In this document: in pieces, positions 53,432 through 64,000 of the stretch | How the letters are laid out: each line of letters opens with the position of its first letter | How positions within the stretch are numbered: the first letter of the stretch is position 1 | Source of the DNA: Casuarius casuarius | Lineage: Eukaryota > Chordata > Aves > Casuariiformes > Casuariidae | Direction: 5' to 3' | Assembly: GCA_003342895.1 (NCBI GenBank) | Contig: PTFA01000024.1 | Location: forward strand, 2,064,932-2,128,931 | DNA: 64,000 bases | Notes under the pieces: model-generated | Databases searched by the model: none | What the model was told of the DNA's origin: nothing | The model's input: the letters and a program-made list of their open reading frames with translations, nothing else | Position numbers and translations under genes: made by a program

Positions 53432-55120
53432 GTATTTCTTGCAGAATTTGCTTAGGCCCCGGTTTTCCAAAGTGTTGTGACTTTCAGCATCTCACATTTT
53501 GGTGTTGAAATTGAGTTGTGTTGTCAGGGACCTACTTTTCATCACGTGCTAGCCACTACTTCAGTGAAAACCAGGTCTTGCAGGCACCAGTTGTGCCTAG
53601 AAATGGTGGCCTCCAGCAATAGCTTTCAGTACAAAATATTTTTATGGCATCTGCACTCACCTGCCAATCCCCATTTTGCCTCTTGTCTCGGTGACTAGAA
53701 ATGTTGTTTCTGATCCGATCTTCAGTTTGCAGCTCATTTTTGCTCCTAGAAATGCTGCTGCTGGTTTACTTGTTTCAAGCAGAAAGCATGATGGGGGTTC
53801 TTTTCTAATCTGTCTGCTTAGTCTTCTGGTTATCTCAGCTACCACCAAGCTGGGGGTTCAGTCTAAGTGCAACATGTTTCTGAGTGTGTATATCCCAAAG
53901 GACAGAGAAACAAAAATGGCTTTGAACTTCTGTCTGTACTCTCAGCTCCTGAAAATACTTTTCTGGGCTAACTAAATGATCTCCATGTTAAAATCCTGTT
54001 TGAATCTACTGCTGAATTTTTAATTGTAGCATTTACTAGACACTGGTTCACAAAAACAATGCTCAATTTGGAACAATTGGCAACATCTGTTCAGGAAACT
54101 GCAGAATGAACGGATATTACCAATTGTAACAAATTGCATTGATTTTGTGCTCTAAGGGGGAGGATTAATGGCCAAGTCTGGGCTGTGCTGGAGACTGTTT
54201 GGTCCAGTTCATAGCCTGTTGGCTACTAAAATCCCAACGTGCCCCCAAATCAGCTGTTAGAGCCTCTTTCCAGCCTGCCCTGCTCCTTCCTGCTGCGGTG
54301 CCCTTTCTACGAAGTGGTGGCTCAGCTGGGGGCTCCTTGGTCCCACGGCTGCTCAGGCTGGACCCATCAAATCCACCTGCACAGACTCCCTTGCTTCCCC
54401 TGCTAGGCCACAGGAGCAAGGACTCTCTGGGGATTTCTTACGCTCGACTTTGCCCCCTTTTCCTTCCCGTAGCAGAGAGCAGCTCCTTCCCTCTTCAGCT
54501 CCTCTTCCTCCCTGCCTCGGTCAGAGCCAGTTCAGGGTTTCTCAGCAGTGGTATTTAGCGTTGCTACCCACGGCAGGGGCTGTGCCTGCAGCGCAACGGG
54601 GGAGAAAGGGCATATCTGGCACTAGGGAACCGCAAGAGAGAGGGCTCGTTCCTCCTTCTGCCGGGAGGGATGTTTCAGTTCCCCCCCGGGGCAGCTGTGT
54701 CCTGGGCCTGCGCCTATGGCTCTTCTGACGGCTCTCCAATGGGCAGCGCGTCTCTGGGCAGACCTGTAGGGCAAAGGCAGTTGCTGCTAATAGGCGTCAT
54801 TATTTGCTGGATTTGCTCTGGATTGATTATTCTTTTAGCTTGCAGGACATATGGTAGCTGCTTTGTAAAAATATTTATACTCATCATCTTGCAGCATAAT
54901 TCAATTTACACGTCTGATAATGGTGTAACCTGTTCCAAGGTTAACTGTGAAATCAATATACTGTTGTGAGTATACAAAAAGCTGGAAAGTCATTTTGAAC
55001 CAGTTTATCTTCCTTCCAGCATCTAACCACTGGAAGCTTTTCTTTAATAGAAGATTCTGTTGTTTAGAAAACACTGTGGTTTTTTACCATTTTGGTTTTT
55101 TTAAATTTCTTTCATTTCAG
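53432..55120 (+). other. ROR2: ROR2 intron 8
   Basis: A 1.7-kb phase-0 intron with donor GTATTT and a long pyrimidine tract ending TTTCATTTCAG. The part from about 54180 to 54790 is clearly more GC-rich than the rest and C/T-biased on the + strand, but no exon, repeat family or promoter was recognised. The open frame of exon 9 happens to continue upstream into the intron as far as 54947. Confidence 0.92.
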
Positions 55121-56563
55121 GCTAAACTTAAAGAAATCAATCTATCTACAGTGCGGTTTATGGAGGAACTAGGAGAAGAGAGGTTTGGCAAAGTCTACAA
55201 GGGGCATCTTTTTGGTACGGCACCGGGTGAACAGACACAGGCTGTTGCTATTAAGACACTTAAAGACAAAGCAGAACTGGCTCTTCGCGAAGAATTCAAA
55301 CATGAGGCAATGATGAGATCGCGATTACAGCACCCAAACATTGTTTGTTTGCTGGGAATAGTGACGAAGGAACAACCCATTAGCATGATTTTTAGCTATT
55401 GTTCCCACAGTGACCTCCATGAGTTCTTGGTGATGAGATCTCCCCATTCGGATGTTGGCAGCACAGATGATGACAAGACAGTCAAATCCACTCTGGAACC
55501 AGCAGATTTCTTCCACATCGTGACTCAGATAGCTGCAGGAATGGAATACCTTTCAAGCCACCATGTTGTCCACAAAGACTTAGCCACTAGAAATATATTG
55601 GTGTTTGATAAACTTAATGTGAAAATATCTGACTTAGGCCTTTTCAGGGAAGTTTACGCTGCTGATTACTATAAACTGATGGGAAATTCCCTTCTTCCTA
55701 TCCGATGGATGTCCCCTGAGGCTATTATGTATGGCAAGTTTTCTATTGATTCAGATATCTGGTCATATGGAGTTGTGTTGTGGGAAGTTTTCAGCTATGG
55801 CCTACAACCTTACTGTGGTTATTCTAACCAGGATGTCATTGAGATGATCAGGAATCGACAGGTTTTGCCATGTCCTGACGAATGTCCCACGTGGATATAC
55901 ACTTTGATGTTGGAGTGTTGGAATGAATTTCCCAACAGAAGACCAAGATTTAAAGATATACACAACAGACTAAGAACATGGGGAAACCTTTCTAATTACA
56001 ACAGCTCAGCACAAACCTCCGGGGCGAGCAACACCACACAAACAAGCTCTCTCAGCACAAGCCCCGTTAGTAACGTCAGCAATGCTAGGTATGTTGGACC
56101 AAAGCAGAAAACTCAAGCTTTCCCTCAACCGCAGTTCATACAAATGAAAGGGCAGATGAGGCCGATGGTCCCACCTCCTCAGCTCTACATTCCAGTCAAT
56201 GGTTATCAGCCAATGCCCGCCTATGGTGCTTACTTGCCAAATTTTTACCCTGTCCAGATTCCAATGCAAATGGCTCCTCAGCAGATGCCTCCCCAGATCA
56301 TTCCGAAACCAGGCTCCCACCACAGCGGGAGCGGATCCACCAGCACGGGCTACGTAACGACAGCACCCTCCAATGCCTCAGTGGCCGACAGAGCAGCTCT
56401 GCTCTCGGAGGGCACGGACGACACGCACAACGGGACGGAAGATATTGCCCAGAATCCTGTCCAGGAGGAGGAGGAAGAGGAGGGTTCAGTGCCAGAAACA
56501 GAGTTACTGGGCGATAATGACACACTTCAGATGGATGAAGCAGAAATTCAATCAGAAGCCTAA
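55121..56563 (+). CDS. ROR2: ROR2 exon 9: tyrosine kinase domain and C-terminal tail
   Basis: One 1443-nt exon (480 residues plus TAA) encodes the entire intracellular catalytic part. Motifs: glycine loop [12 protein letters not shown] (55169-55204), Lys474 in VAIK (codon 55253), catalytic loop HKDLATRN with HKD in place of HRD (55571-55579), DLG in place of DFG (55631-55639), activation-loop tyrosines in YAADYY (residues 608, 612, 613), and SPE in place of APE (55712-55720). The tail has a Ser/Thr-rich segment, a Pro/Gln-rich segment ([30 protein letters not shown]), a second Ser/Thr-rich segment and an acidic end (QEEEEEEG). The HKD and DLG forms are normal for ROR2, which is regarded as a weak or atypical kinase. 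The frame opens earlier in the intron, but phase 0 and the acceptor fix the start at GCT. Confidence 0.99.
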   Translation, partial: AKLKEINLSTVRFMEELGEERFGKVYKGHLFGTAPGEQTQAVAIKTLKDKAELALREEFKHEAMMRSRLQHPNIVCLLGIVTKEQPISMIFSYCSHSDLHEFLVMRSPHSDVGSTDDDKTVKSTLEPADFFHIVTQIAAGMEYLSSHHVVHKDLATRNILVFDKLNVKISDLGLFREVYAADYYKLMGNSLLPIRWMSPEAIMYGKFSIDSDIWSYGVVLWEVFSYGLQPYCGYSNQDVIEMIRNRQVLPCPDECPTWIYTLMLECWNEFPNRRPRFKDIHNRLRTWGNLSNYNSSAQTSGASNTTQTSSLSTSPVSNVSNARYVGPKQKTQAFPQPQFIQMKGQMRPMVPPPQLYIPVNGYQPMPAYGAYLPNFYPVQIPMQMAPQQMPPQIIPKPGSHHSGSGSTSTGYVTTAPSNASVADRAALLSEGTDDTHNGTEDIAQNPVQEEEEEEGSVPETELLGDNDTLQMDEAEIQSEA

Positions 56564-56871
56564 GGAGTTTGGCCTTTTTACTAAGAGTTTCACATCACTT
56601 CAGTGCATGGAGACTGTAGATCCTTAGACTTAAGATCAGTGATTTTGATCTGACTAAATGAAATGAAACCAAAAAACCTACGCCCATATAAAGTGCAGCA
56701 ATAATGATGTACCAGGTTTATTGACTGTTGTCACCATCAGATTTTGCAAATATGATGGTATGGAATTGCTGGGTTTAGTCTTTTTTTACTGTCCTACAGT
56801 TCTTGAGGGAAGCTGCTTTTCAATAATGTACTGTTGCTGTGCAACATATTGCAGAGTAGCATTGCACATCA

Positions 56872-56879
56872 TGTATATA
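56872..56879 (+). promoter_or_regulatory. Pumilio-type element in 3' UTR
   Basis: TGTATATA fits the PUM consensus TGTANATA. One such 8-mer can occur by chance in a 2-kb AT-rich UTR, so this is only a candidate. Confidence 0.35.
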
Positions 56880-57126
56880 ATGATACGTGAGTGTAATGTT
56901 AGTGAATTATGCTTAAACCAATAACACGAAAAGGAATCAAACGACAGTTACAGAATTGCTCTGAGCATAAAGAAGTGCCCTGGATGTGATGGACAGCTTA
57001 TTATATAGTATTTATCTTTTTGATATAATGGACACGAGATTGTTGTTTGCTTTCTGAGTCTGAAAAAATAAGAAGTTGAGAATACTGATCCATGTTTGTA
57101 TTAAAATAGTCAGAAAAGTAGGGAAA

Positions 57127-57430
57127 CTGAACACCAGAACTGCTGTGCTGAGTCAGACTGTGGGTCTGTCCAGCCCGGTAGCCTGTCCCCAAAGGCTGCC
57201 GATAGTGGCTGCCTAGGGAAGAGTACAAGGACAGAGGCAAACATATAGTGGTATTTCCCCACAGTATCTTCCCAACCTCCAGCGATTTGCGGCTTAGGGA
57301 CTTCCCAAGCCAGAGGTGGAATCTTTTTTTTCTTTAATAACCTTTGATGGAATTTTCTTCCAAGAGTCTATCCAAATGATTTTGAACCCACATAAACTTA
57401 GAGCATCCACAACATGCTGTGGGATAACAT
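57127..57430 (-). mobile_element. CR1/L3-like retroposon inside ROR2 3' UTR, antisense
   Basis: The + strand runs GCTGTGCTGAGTCAGACTGT, GTCTGTCCAGCCCGGTAGCC, CAGTATCTTCCCAACCTCCA, CAATAACCT-type and TTTGAACCCACATAAACTTA segments. In this order they match the remembered antisense of an abundant sauropsid CR1/L3-like 3' region (gggtcagacc ... ccagtatcctgtc ... tttgaaccc ... ccacaacatcctgtgg). The sense 3' end is near 57127. It shares the family with 9544-9680 and has become part of the mRNA. Confidence 0.62.
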
Positions 57431-58154
57431 GAGAGGAGAGAGGATGTCTGTCTTTCATCATTCCCAATGAATGACTGTGACAGAAGCTTCCAAATGAGCG
57501 TGGCTGACTGCATTTGTGGATGAAAGTACTCCTTCTCTGCTGTGTGTTTTTAGCAGCAAGCAGCCTTAATACACTGTTAACCAAAAGAAGAGATATGGTA
57601 GGTGTGCACTAACTTAACAATCCAACTTTAATTGCATGTTGGTTGTCAAGTATAGAAAAGGGCTCCAGATACATGTTCCTATATGGTAAAAGTTTTTGTT
57701 TTGTGCAGGGTTATAAACTCACTTGATTTACTGCAATTAGTGCTGGACTGCATGTGAAGCCATGCTTGTTTTCTGCCTCTTAGTGAAAATGGATCTTTGA
57801 ATTTTAGAAGACCAAAATAAGCAATATTGTACAGAAGGCTGGTTTTTTGCTTCTATTTGCAAGATGAATCATGTACAGACCCTTAAATGTAATTTATGTT
57901 TTATTACATTTTATATACTTTTTTCATTGAAATACTTGGATTTTTGAACAAATGACTTTATAATTTAACCATTTACAATATTCACACGTGGTGAAATTTT
58001 ATTGTATGGCTGGTTCATTTTGTAAAACCTGCAGACAGGTCCATACATTTCATGACTCTTTCTGTAATACAAACCATACACACTCTCATTGTAGCATTGT
58101 TGTAGTCAACACACATGATAGCTATAAGTTGTAAGTCCAGCACATGGAGTATTC

Positions 58155-58160
58155 AATAAA
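58155..58160 (+). promoter_or_regulatory. ROR2: Upstream AATAAA polyadenylation signal
   Basis: A canonical hexamer in ATTCAATAAAGTGATG, about 320 bp before the distal cluster. It could give a shorter 3' UTR. Confidence 0.6.
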
Positions 58161-58477
58161 GTGATGCAAAAAGTATGATTAAGTATGTTACCTTTATAGT
58201 TGCTACAGCTGTTGTTTTTGTCATGGTACTTTGTGGAAATAGAAATGGCCACCGTTCCTTATGGTTGCAGGTTTCATACTGAGACTGCAACTTATTTTTT
58301 ATTACATTGGGATTCACTTACAAGTCATGCATCATTGTGACCTACAGCCTGTGTCAAAGGCATGGCAGCATTACTTGCTTCCAGCGCTTCACTTGGATTT
58401 GGAAATGCACTGGTAGGAAAAAACATGAAAGCTTTATTGCTTGTGTTAATATAATGTAGCTTTGGGTGCTATTAATT

Positions 58478-58497
58478 AATAAAGAATAAATAATAAA
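58478..58497 (+). promoter_or_regulatory. ROR2: Triple AATAAA polyadenylation signal
   Basis: Three canonical hexamers lie within 20 bp (58478-58483, 58485-58490, 58492-58497). They are followed by a T-rich and then a TGTT-rich stretch (58508-58565), as expected downstream of a cleavage site. This is the most likely main 3' end of ROR2. Confidence 0.8.
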
Positions 58498-59054
58498 TGT
58501 GAAATTCATTTACTTTAAGTCTTTATTTTGTTTCTTCTAGGTCGTTCATGTTCTCATGTTCATGTATTCCATTTGTCAACTTCTTTTTGCTTCCTTTTCT
58601 AACACTGAAAAATGGAGACTAGGTGGTCCAGTTGCATCACAAATTCAGAGAAGAGATACCGTAAGTGAATGAGTGGCAGGCAGTGGGAGCTTCTGCACAG
58701 CTCAGTCTAAAGTTTGCCCCACTTCCAACAGTCAAACTACGTTAAGACTTCTGGTGCTTAATGCAGTTTGGGAAACTCCTAATTAACCTCTTCAAGCCTT
58801 GCAAATTCAAGCCTATAAATCACAACAGTCAGAAAAAATAGCCCAGACTTTTACCTTGGGTTTTTTTTGTCCCCACTAAGAGATAGCTACACTCTCTAAG
58901 GGGCAGTGAAGGAGAAGTATCCAATTCTCTAGGCCCGCCTTGGTGATCTGCAAACTACCGCAGAGAGGTTTTCTCCCATCTGTTGGTGGGGATGCACTTC
59001 TCTGGGCTGCCGCGACCTGACCCAGGGATCAGTAGCTTGCAAATGCCTTGTCTG

Positions 59055-59124
59055 TGACTCAGGTAAGCACAAACCAATACCAAACCAATGCCAACTGGTA
59101 TTGGTTAGCGGTTGCCCTGAGTCA
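59055..59124. repeat. Interrupted hairpin with AP-1-type motifs
   Basis: Outer arms TGACTCAGG (59055-59063) and CCTGAGTCA (59116-59124) are perfect inverted repeats, and so are inner arms AACCAATACCA (59072-59082) and TGGTATTGGTT (59096-59106). The outer arms each contain the AP-1/TRE heptamer; the inner arms contain CCAAT-type motifs. A further TGACTCA lies at 59138-59144. Confidence 0.8.
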
Positions 59125-61739
59125 TGCGGGTTGGTGGTGACTCAGTGATCTCTAGTCCCCTAGGACGCTCCCCTGATGATATCTGCCACAAGGACCCAGC
59201 CTGTGTTGGGACTGACCTTTCCTCTTCAAGCTTTGGGACCTGCTGACGGGAAGGTAAGTAGACGGGACAAGGTGGGACACAGGGAGGGAGGGATTGGTGT
59301 TGGGTCCCAGCACAATGCTGCTCACTAGGGCGTGCAAAGTTGGGGTTTTTTTGTTTTTTTTTTTTCCTCTGCCTCGGGTAGCAAAGTTGGAGCTTACGCT
59401 GGTGACAGGACAGCCGTTCCAGGCAACAAATATATGGTTGGATAGCCAGCAGAGGGCAAGGTGATTTTGAGGGTATTTTGGGAGATGTCAACAGCTTTCT
59501 CTTGTGTCTTGCTAATCCCCTGCTCTGCCTCAGGCAGTCTGATCTTTCTAAGAAGAGAGCAATTGACTCTGGAAAAAGCGGAGAGAGCCCACGGTGACAG
59601 CCCACAGACCAGGCAGGAGGTGGTGCCTGGCGAGGCCTGTCTCCTCCCCATCTCTGGAGGTATGTGACCATCAGGACCTGGAGCATGCTCCCCCAGCTTG
59701 TTTAGCTGCAGGCGCTCCAGCCTGGCTTTCTGATGTGGTGCAGGTGTCTGATCTCATCAGGCTCTGTGCTGGACCCACTTCTGACGTCCGAAGTGGATGG
59801 GACAAGGTGGTAAGGTGGGACATGGGACATCATTCGGATGTCACGAGTAGGTCCCTGTGTGCAAAAGCATGGGGGGCCGGTGGGGGAGTGGACCTGGGGG
59901 AAGAATCTGTGAAAGGACAGGGAAGATCGGGGGCGGGGGGGGTGTTGTAATTTGAGTGAGGAAGTTAAGTGATTGTAGATGTGCGTGTCTCCTGCTCCAT
60001 GGTAGTGCAGCCTGGCAATAACACTACTCTGAATCCAATCCTGGTAAAATCCAGCACCTGAGTTACTGCTGGATGCATTCACCTCTTTTAACTGTTTGGA
60101 CTATAGAGAAGAAAAAGCAAAACCAGTAGAGTATAAATAGGTGCATGAGAAATAGAGAATTCCCTACAAAATGCAAACTGATAAATACAGATATGCCCTA
60201 TTTTTACAAATTTTGATGGGCAACCTCATTCCTTCACCATCATCTAAATGCCACTATTTTCAGTTTCATCTAATAATTTCCCTAAAGATTGACCCAGAGG
60301 GACATGATTCCCAGGGAGATACGAATCCCGTGTGTCCTGTATCTGCCATAGTTATGAACATGACAATAATTTTCAGAGGGAAATTACTTTGTGGTGACAT
60401 CCCCCTCAAACTTTATTAGCGATATGAATTTGAATCATGTTTCTCTGTTTTCTAAGGAGTTAATAAGATGTTACTTCATCCCATGTTCGGAGAAATCATC
60501 TCCCTTTGGCAGTGTGGGATTAGTGGGAAGAAGTCTGAGGCTTACTGAGAGAGAGCTCAAAGACACCGACGGGGTTGGAGCACTCTCAGAAGATGTCAGA
60601 CAGACCTTGAGGTGTTTGCCAAAACAAATGTAAGAATGAAACATCCAGCTAAAAGCATGGTTACCTCTTCAAATAACCTCATGCTTTACTTTCCTTTAAG
60701 TCATAGTCTGATCTTGCATAAAGAGTAACTCTTAGTTTCTAGGCAGGCCAGCTCTACCACAGACAGCATTCCAGTTACCCAAATGTGAAGAAAAATCCAC
60801 TAGCAAAGTCCTCTATTCGAGGAAAGGCAGTAAATGAGTCAGACATCCTTACTGGAAGGAGCAATGTATGTTCTTGCTTTATAAATAAGTCTACAAAACG
60901 TTAGTGGAAAGCCAGAAATCAAGATTTCAATTTTTTTCTCTCAGACAGTAGGAGGAGCTGGAGGCATGTCTGCATAGCTGCTGGGCCAAGCTATTACTAA
61001 CAGTAATTTTTGCTGCCCACCCGTTAGAGCAGTGCTGGAGCTGTGCGTTGAAGTCGGGCCCCGGCAAGCAGGAGCCAGAAGGGGCATGCTGGTGCCCTCC
61101 CCCACCGCAGCTCCCTCCCATGCGATTGCCCTGGTAGCGGCCAGCAACGCCGGGCTCCCACTGCAGAAGGCTGCAACCCCTGGCCTTCTATGTGACCTTG
61201 AATATTAGGCAACCTCTGGGCAGCATGTCTGTTTTTAGGGGAGAAAATATCCTGGAATATAAGGCAAAAACTGTGTGTTCGAGGTCAGACATATGTACGC
61301 ACACACACGTGGTCGCACAGGCACAAAACAGCAAGGGGCAATGCGTATTCAGGTAAATACAGCTCTTTTGGGGGTGCTTTTCCCTTCACCGGCTCTGCAA
61401 TGTGTGGAGGCTCCAGGGCTGTACTTTGCAGGTCTGAGCCCAAAAGGAGTTGCTCCTAGCACCAAGTGAATGCTTTCTTTGCCACCGGTTTCAATCTGCT
61501 ACAGGACTCGGGAGCACGCCAGAGAAAAGCCTCCAAAAAGAGCCTGGCGCAGGGAATCCCCTGGCAGCACCCACGAGGCCTTATCCTCGCATGGCATCCT
61601 GGTGGAGTCAGCTTGGGGCAGTCTCTGAGGAACCGGGAAAACATTTCCTAGGCACCTCAAAGAGAAGATACGTCTTTTCTGAGAGGTCTGCATAAGTTGA
61701 CCCATGAAATAAAGTCATGGTCTACTAAAACTGAGCATT

Positions 61740-61985
61740 TGTCGATGTGGCAGCGTGAGACAGCCGGGCCACCGCACGCCCAGGCACACCTGAACTGGCC
61801 TTAACCGAGAGGCTGCGGCGCTTGGGGCTCTTGGGGACCTGAGGCATCAAACACGGGTGCTGCTGGGACCCCGCGCGTCAGGGTGAGCAGTGGCAGCAGC
61901 CGCAGCCGTCGCAGCTCCGGTCCGTTGCTCCTGCAGCCCCTCCGGCTCCCGTGCTGAGAGCCCAGCACTCTTCCTAATCGAGGCC
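61740..61985. other. CpG-dense GC-rich patch
   Basis: Roughly 20 CpG dinucleotides in about 250 bp, including CCCCGCGCGTC and CAGCCGCAGCCGTCGCAG, in a window that is otherwise CpG-poor. It looks like a small CpG island, but no gene start is recognised. Confidence 0.5.
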
Positions 61986-62686
61986 CTGCATAACTGCTTG
62001 CAAGTGAAATACCTAAGAAAACATGGTTCTAAATCTTAGCTGAATACTGCAAGATTGTGCAAGCAGAGGGAAGTAATATAACTGAGGTTATGGCAGGAGC
62101 TGGAAATAGTGTGGGGTTCACAGGGTTATAAATCTCCAGGAGAGTCGGAATTTAAAATAATACAATAGTGAAGGAACTCAGAATCAGATGTAGTTACTTC
62201 TCATTTCTATTGATCGGAAAGAGGAACTTTACTTTATCTCATATGCAGTGTACCTGATGGTTTAACTGTCCTTTTTAAGACCTGTGGCTAAAATTGGAAA
62301 TAACACATCTGTTCGTGAGGTGCTTTTGTTAACTCTAAATGTCATGGAGTTAGAAAGAAACTAGATTAAAATTACTGTGTTCATTTAATTAAGCCAAAGT
62401 TTGTTTCTATGCACCAAGCAATAATTAATCATCCTGGGGATTTACAGTATGAAAGCATTTCTGTTGCTATGTATTTTAGATTTGTTACTTAAAAACATAT
62501 TTTCTGTAGAAGCCACCCTCTACACAGTCTTTCAAATTTCTTTTCAAACTAGTAAGTAGCCGGTGGAGACTTGAGCTGTTGTCATTTAGATTCATAACAA
62601 TCAATTTTAACAATCTTACCAAGGAATCCAACTCTAATGTTTAGTGTGCTTTAAAAGTAGCTATCTGATACATGTTATCATTAGCT

Positions 62687-62714
62687 AATTCTGAAAGGAA
62701 TTCCTTTCAGAATT
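62687..62714. repeat. Perfect 28-bp palindrome
   Basis: AATTCTGAAAGGAA followed directly by TTCCTTTCAGAATT is fully self-complementary with no spacer. Symmetry ends at both flanks (T at 62686, G at 62715). Confidence 0.98.
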
Positions 62715-64000
62715 GCAGAAGCCATCATAATTAAGAGATGGGATGGTGGCTAGGAAAATAGATAGCAACCTAGAGAAGTAAGTGACCACATAGGGACTGT
62801 CTCTAAGTCATTTAGAAACAGAAGCACTTCAGGTGCGTAGCATTAATTGGATTTGGATATAACATGATTTCAGCTGAGGCTGATTTTTCCCCAAACATAG
62901 TCCAAGGTTTTACAATTATGATAAAGGTCTTTGTCTTGCTCAGTTGTTAATCCTATGAATAAGTTTTTCACAGTCTGATGTGGTTTACCATTTAATTACT
63001 TTCGTATCAGATTTAAATTAAAAATATATTTGAGATGCAACCTAAAGTGGAAAATACCTTGCAAAAGAGCTAATAGCCACGTGCCTTTCATACTAAGGAG
63101 GGGTTACTGCGTCTCAGTTTTTCCCCACTCTCTTGTTTCCTCACCGAACGTGTGTCTCCTTAGCGCATCTTTCTGTTCCCAGCACAGTTAGGTGATCATT
63201 TCTGTATAAATTACTGAGGAAGCATTTTAAATCATGTACTGTTAGCACTCTGAGAATAGGGAATAAAGAATTTGGGTTTTTTTGAAGAGTTCTATCTGAA
63301 AGAGTCTATACTGAAGAGTTTATAGTGAAGGAGTTTTATGTTTGCGTCCTCTGTTCCTTGTTCTTTTAATATCTTTGTTGTCCTTGCCCTCCGTTAGGTA
63401 TTTCTCAGAGGACGACCACAGCACTTGCTAATGCATTTCCTCTACTTGAAATATGGTTGTCTAAAGGCAGGCTAGAGGACTCGGTTTTTATATTTATAAA
63501 CAAATATGCTTACAAATGAAATCAGTCTTGTCAGGTTGAACAGCATGCAACAGTAAAAGTGCAAAGATGTTGTTAACTTGCAAATCCAAACATTCCCAAA
63601 CAAGAAGGTGTATGGAAGCAGGATCTCTGGTCTTCAGTGCGAGTTCACCTCTAACTTTGCTATAGCCTGCACTTTCATACCTTGTATGACATAGGTATTG
63701 GCTTTTCATCAACATTTTGCAATATCTTTGTTTATAATTAGTGAATTTTTTTGTAATTTCTTTACTTATTCTGTTACGCAGATATCTGGCATGAGGAGTT
63801 AGACTCTAACAGTCCTCCACATCTTTTACTTAGGCAAATCATTGCTTTCCATTGCACAGTCAAGCCCTGAGTTCTCCCTACAAACAAGGAGCACAGTAAC
63901 TACCATTGGTAAAATTAGGTAGGGGAGTTAAAACTGCATTTCTACAGCGCAGAGGTTTCCAGTTACGCATCGAAACTCTCTTCTGGCACAAAAGACTGCT

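Larger units (their letters stand above)
56564..58520 (+). other. ROR2: ROR2 3' UTR
   Basis: About 1.95 kb of noncoding transcript from the base after TAA to an inferred cleavage point soon after the last AATAAA. It contains an old antisense CR1/L3-like repeat at 57127-57430, a Pumilio-type TGTATATA at 56872-56879, AU-rich stretches around 57890-58000 and an earlier AATAAA at 58155-58160. The exact 3' end needs transcript data. Confidence 0.8.
58521..64000. other. Downstream intergenic region
   Basis: No recognisable coding gene or RNA gene. From about 58900 to 60050 the sequence is GC-richer, with a hairpin at 59055-59124 and purine-rich stretches. A second GC-rich part lies at 61020-61180 and a CpG-dense patch at about 61740-61985. 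From 62200 on it is AT-rich, with a 28-bp palindrome at 62687-62714. Known synteny of ROR2 places NFIL3 on this side in mammals, but NFIL3 coding sequence is not present here. Confidence 0.75.

Noticed and set aside
54199..54558. 119-codon open frame in the GC-rich part of intron 8
   Set aside because: Low-complexity Leu/Ser/Pro-rich translation from C/T-biased DNA, with no conserved motif.
54947..55120. Upstream Met extension of the exon 9 open frame
   Set aside because: This part is intronic: a strong pyrimidine tract and CAG end at 55120, and exon 8 joins in phase 0 at 55121. The extension has no homology to ROR2.
55121..56563. ROR1 as the identity of the gene
   Set aside because: ROR1 has a different glycine loop (GECAFGKIYKG) and tail. 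The sequence here matches ROR2 in kinase, Pro-rich tail and acidic C-terminus.
59105..59686. 193-codon open frame on the minus strand downstream of ROR2
   Set aside because: It lies in GC-rich sequence where stops are rarer, includes a Lys/Gln run from a poly(T)/T-rich tract and shows no known domain.

Overview
The window is vertebrate nuclear DNA, most likely from a bird or another sauropsid. It is intron-rich, with GT-AG splice sites, decayed CR1-type LINE remnants including an antisense copy of the CR1 3' end, CORE-SINE/MIR-like fragments, and no L1 or Alu. It holds the 3' part of one gene on the + strand, ROR2, a receptor tyrosine kinase-like orphan receptor that binds Wnt5a. Placement on the avian Z chromosome would fit general knowledge but cannot be shown from the sequence.

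Layout: positions 1-13203 are the end of a long first intron; the signal-peptide exon lies upstream, outside the window. Eight coding exons follow, numbered 2-9 as in mammalian ROR2: 13204-13281, 23307-23594, 24601-24631, 45043-45170, 49149-49463, 51342-51587, 53229-53431 and 55121-56563. Spliced together they give one open frame of 909 complete codons plus the stop. Exons and domains match closely: exon 3 is the Ig-like domain, exon 4 a 31-nt linker microexon, exons 5-6 the Frizzled cysteine-rich domain (10 cysteines), exon 7 the kringle (6 cysteines), exon 8 the membrane span, and exon 9 the whole kinase domain plus the Ser/Thr- and Pro-rich tail. The paralogue ROR1 is excluded by the kinase and tail sequence. 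The 3' UTR runs about 1.95 kb to three overlapping AATAAA signals at 58478-58497.

The introns carry decayed retroposons: CR1 at 7578-8480, a second CR1/L3-like family at 9544-9680 and again inside the 3' UTR, and MIR-like pieces near 18.7 and 29.7 kb. They also carry a minisatellite at 28 kb, MITE-like inverted repeats, and several AT- or CpG-rich blocks that look like candidate enhancers. After the gene, 58.5-64 kb shows no recognisable coding gene. It contains a hairpin carrying AP-1-type motifs, a GC/CpG-rich patch near 61.8 kb and a perfect 28-bp palindrome.

I found no operon, CRISPR array, phage, or novel multi-gene system. The unusual points are features of the ROR2 locus itself and some local DNA structures. 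Family names for the old repeats rest on remembered consensus sequences and were not searched.
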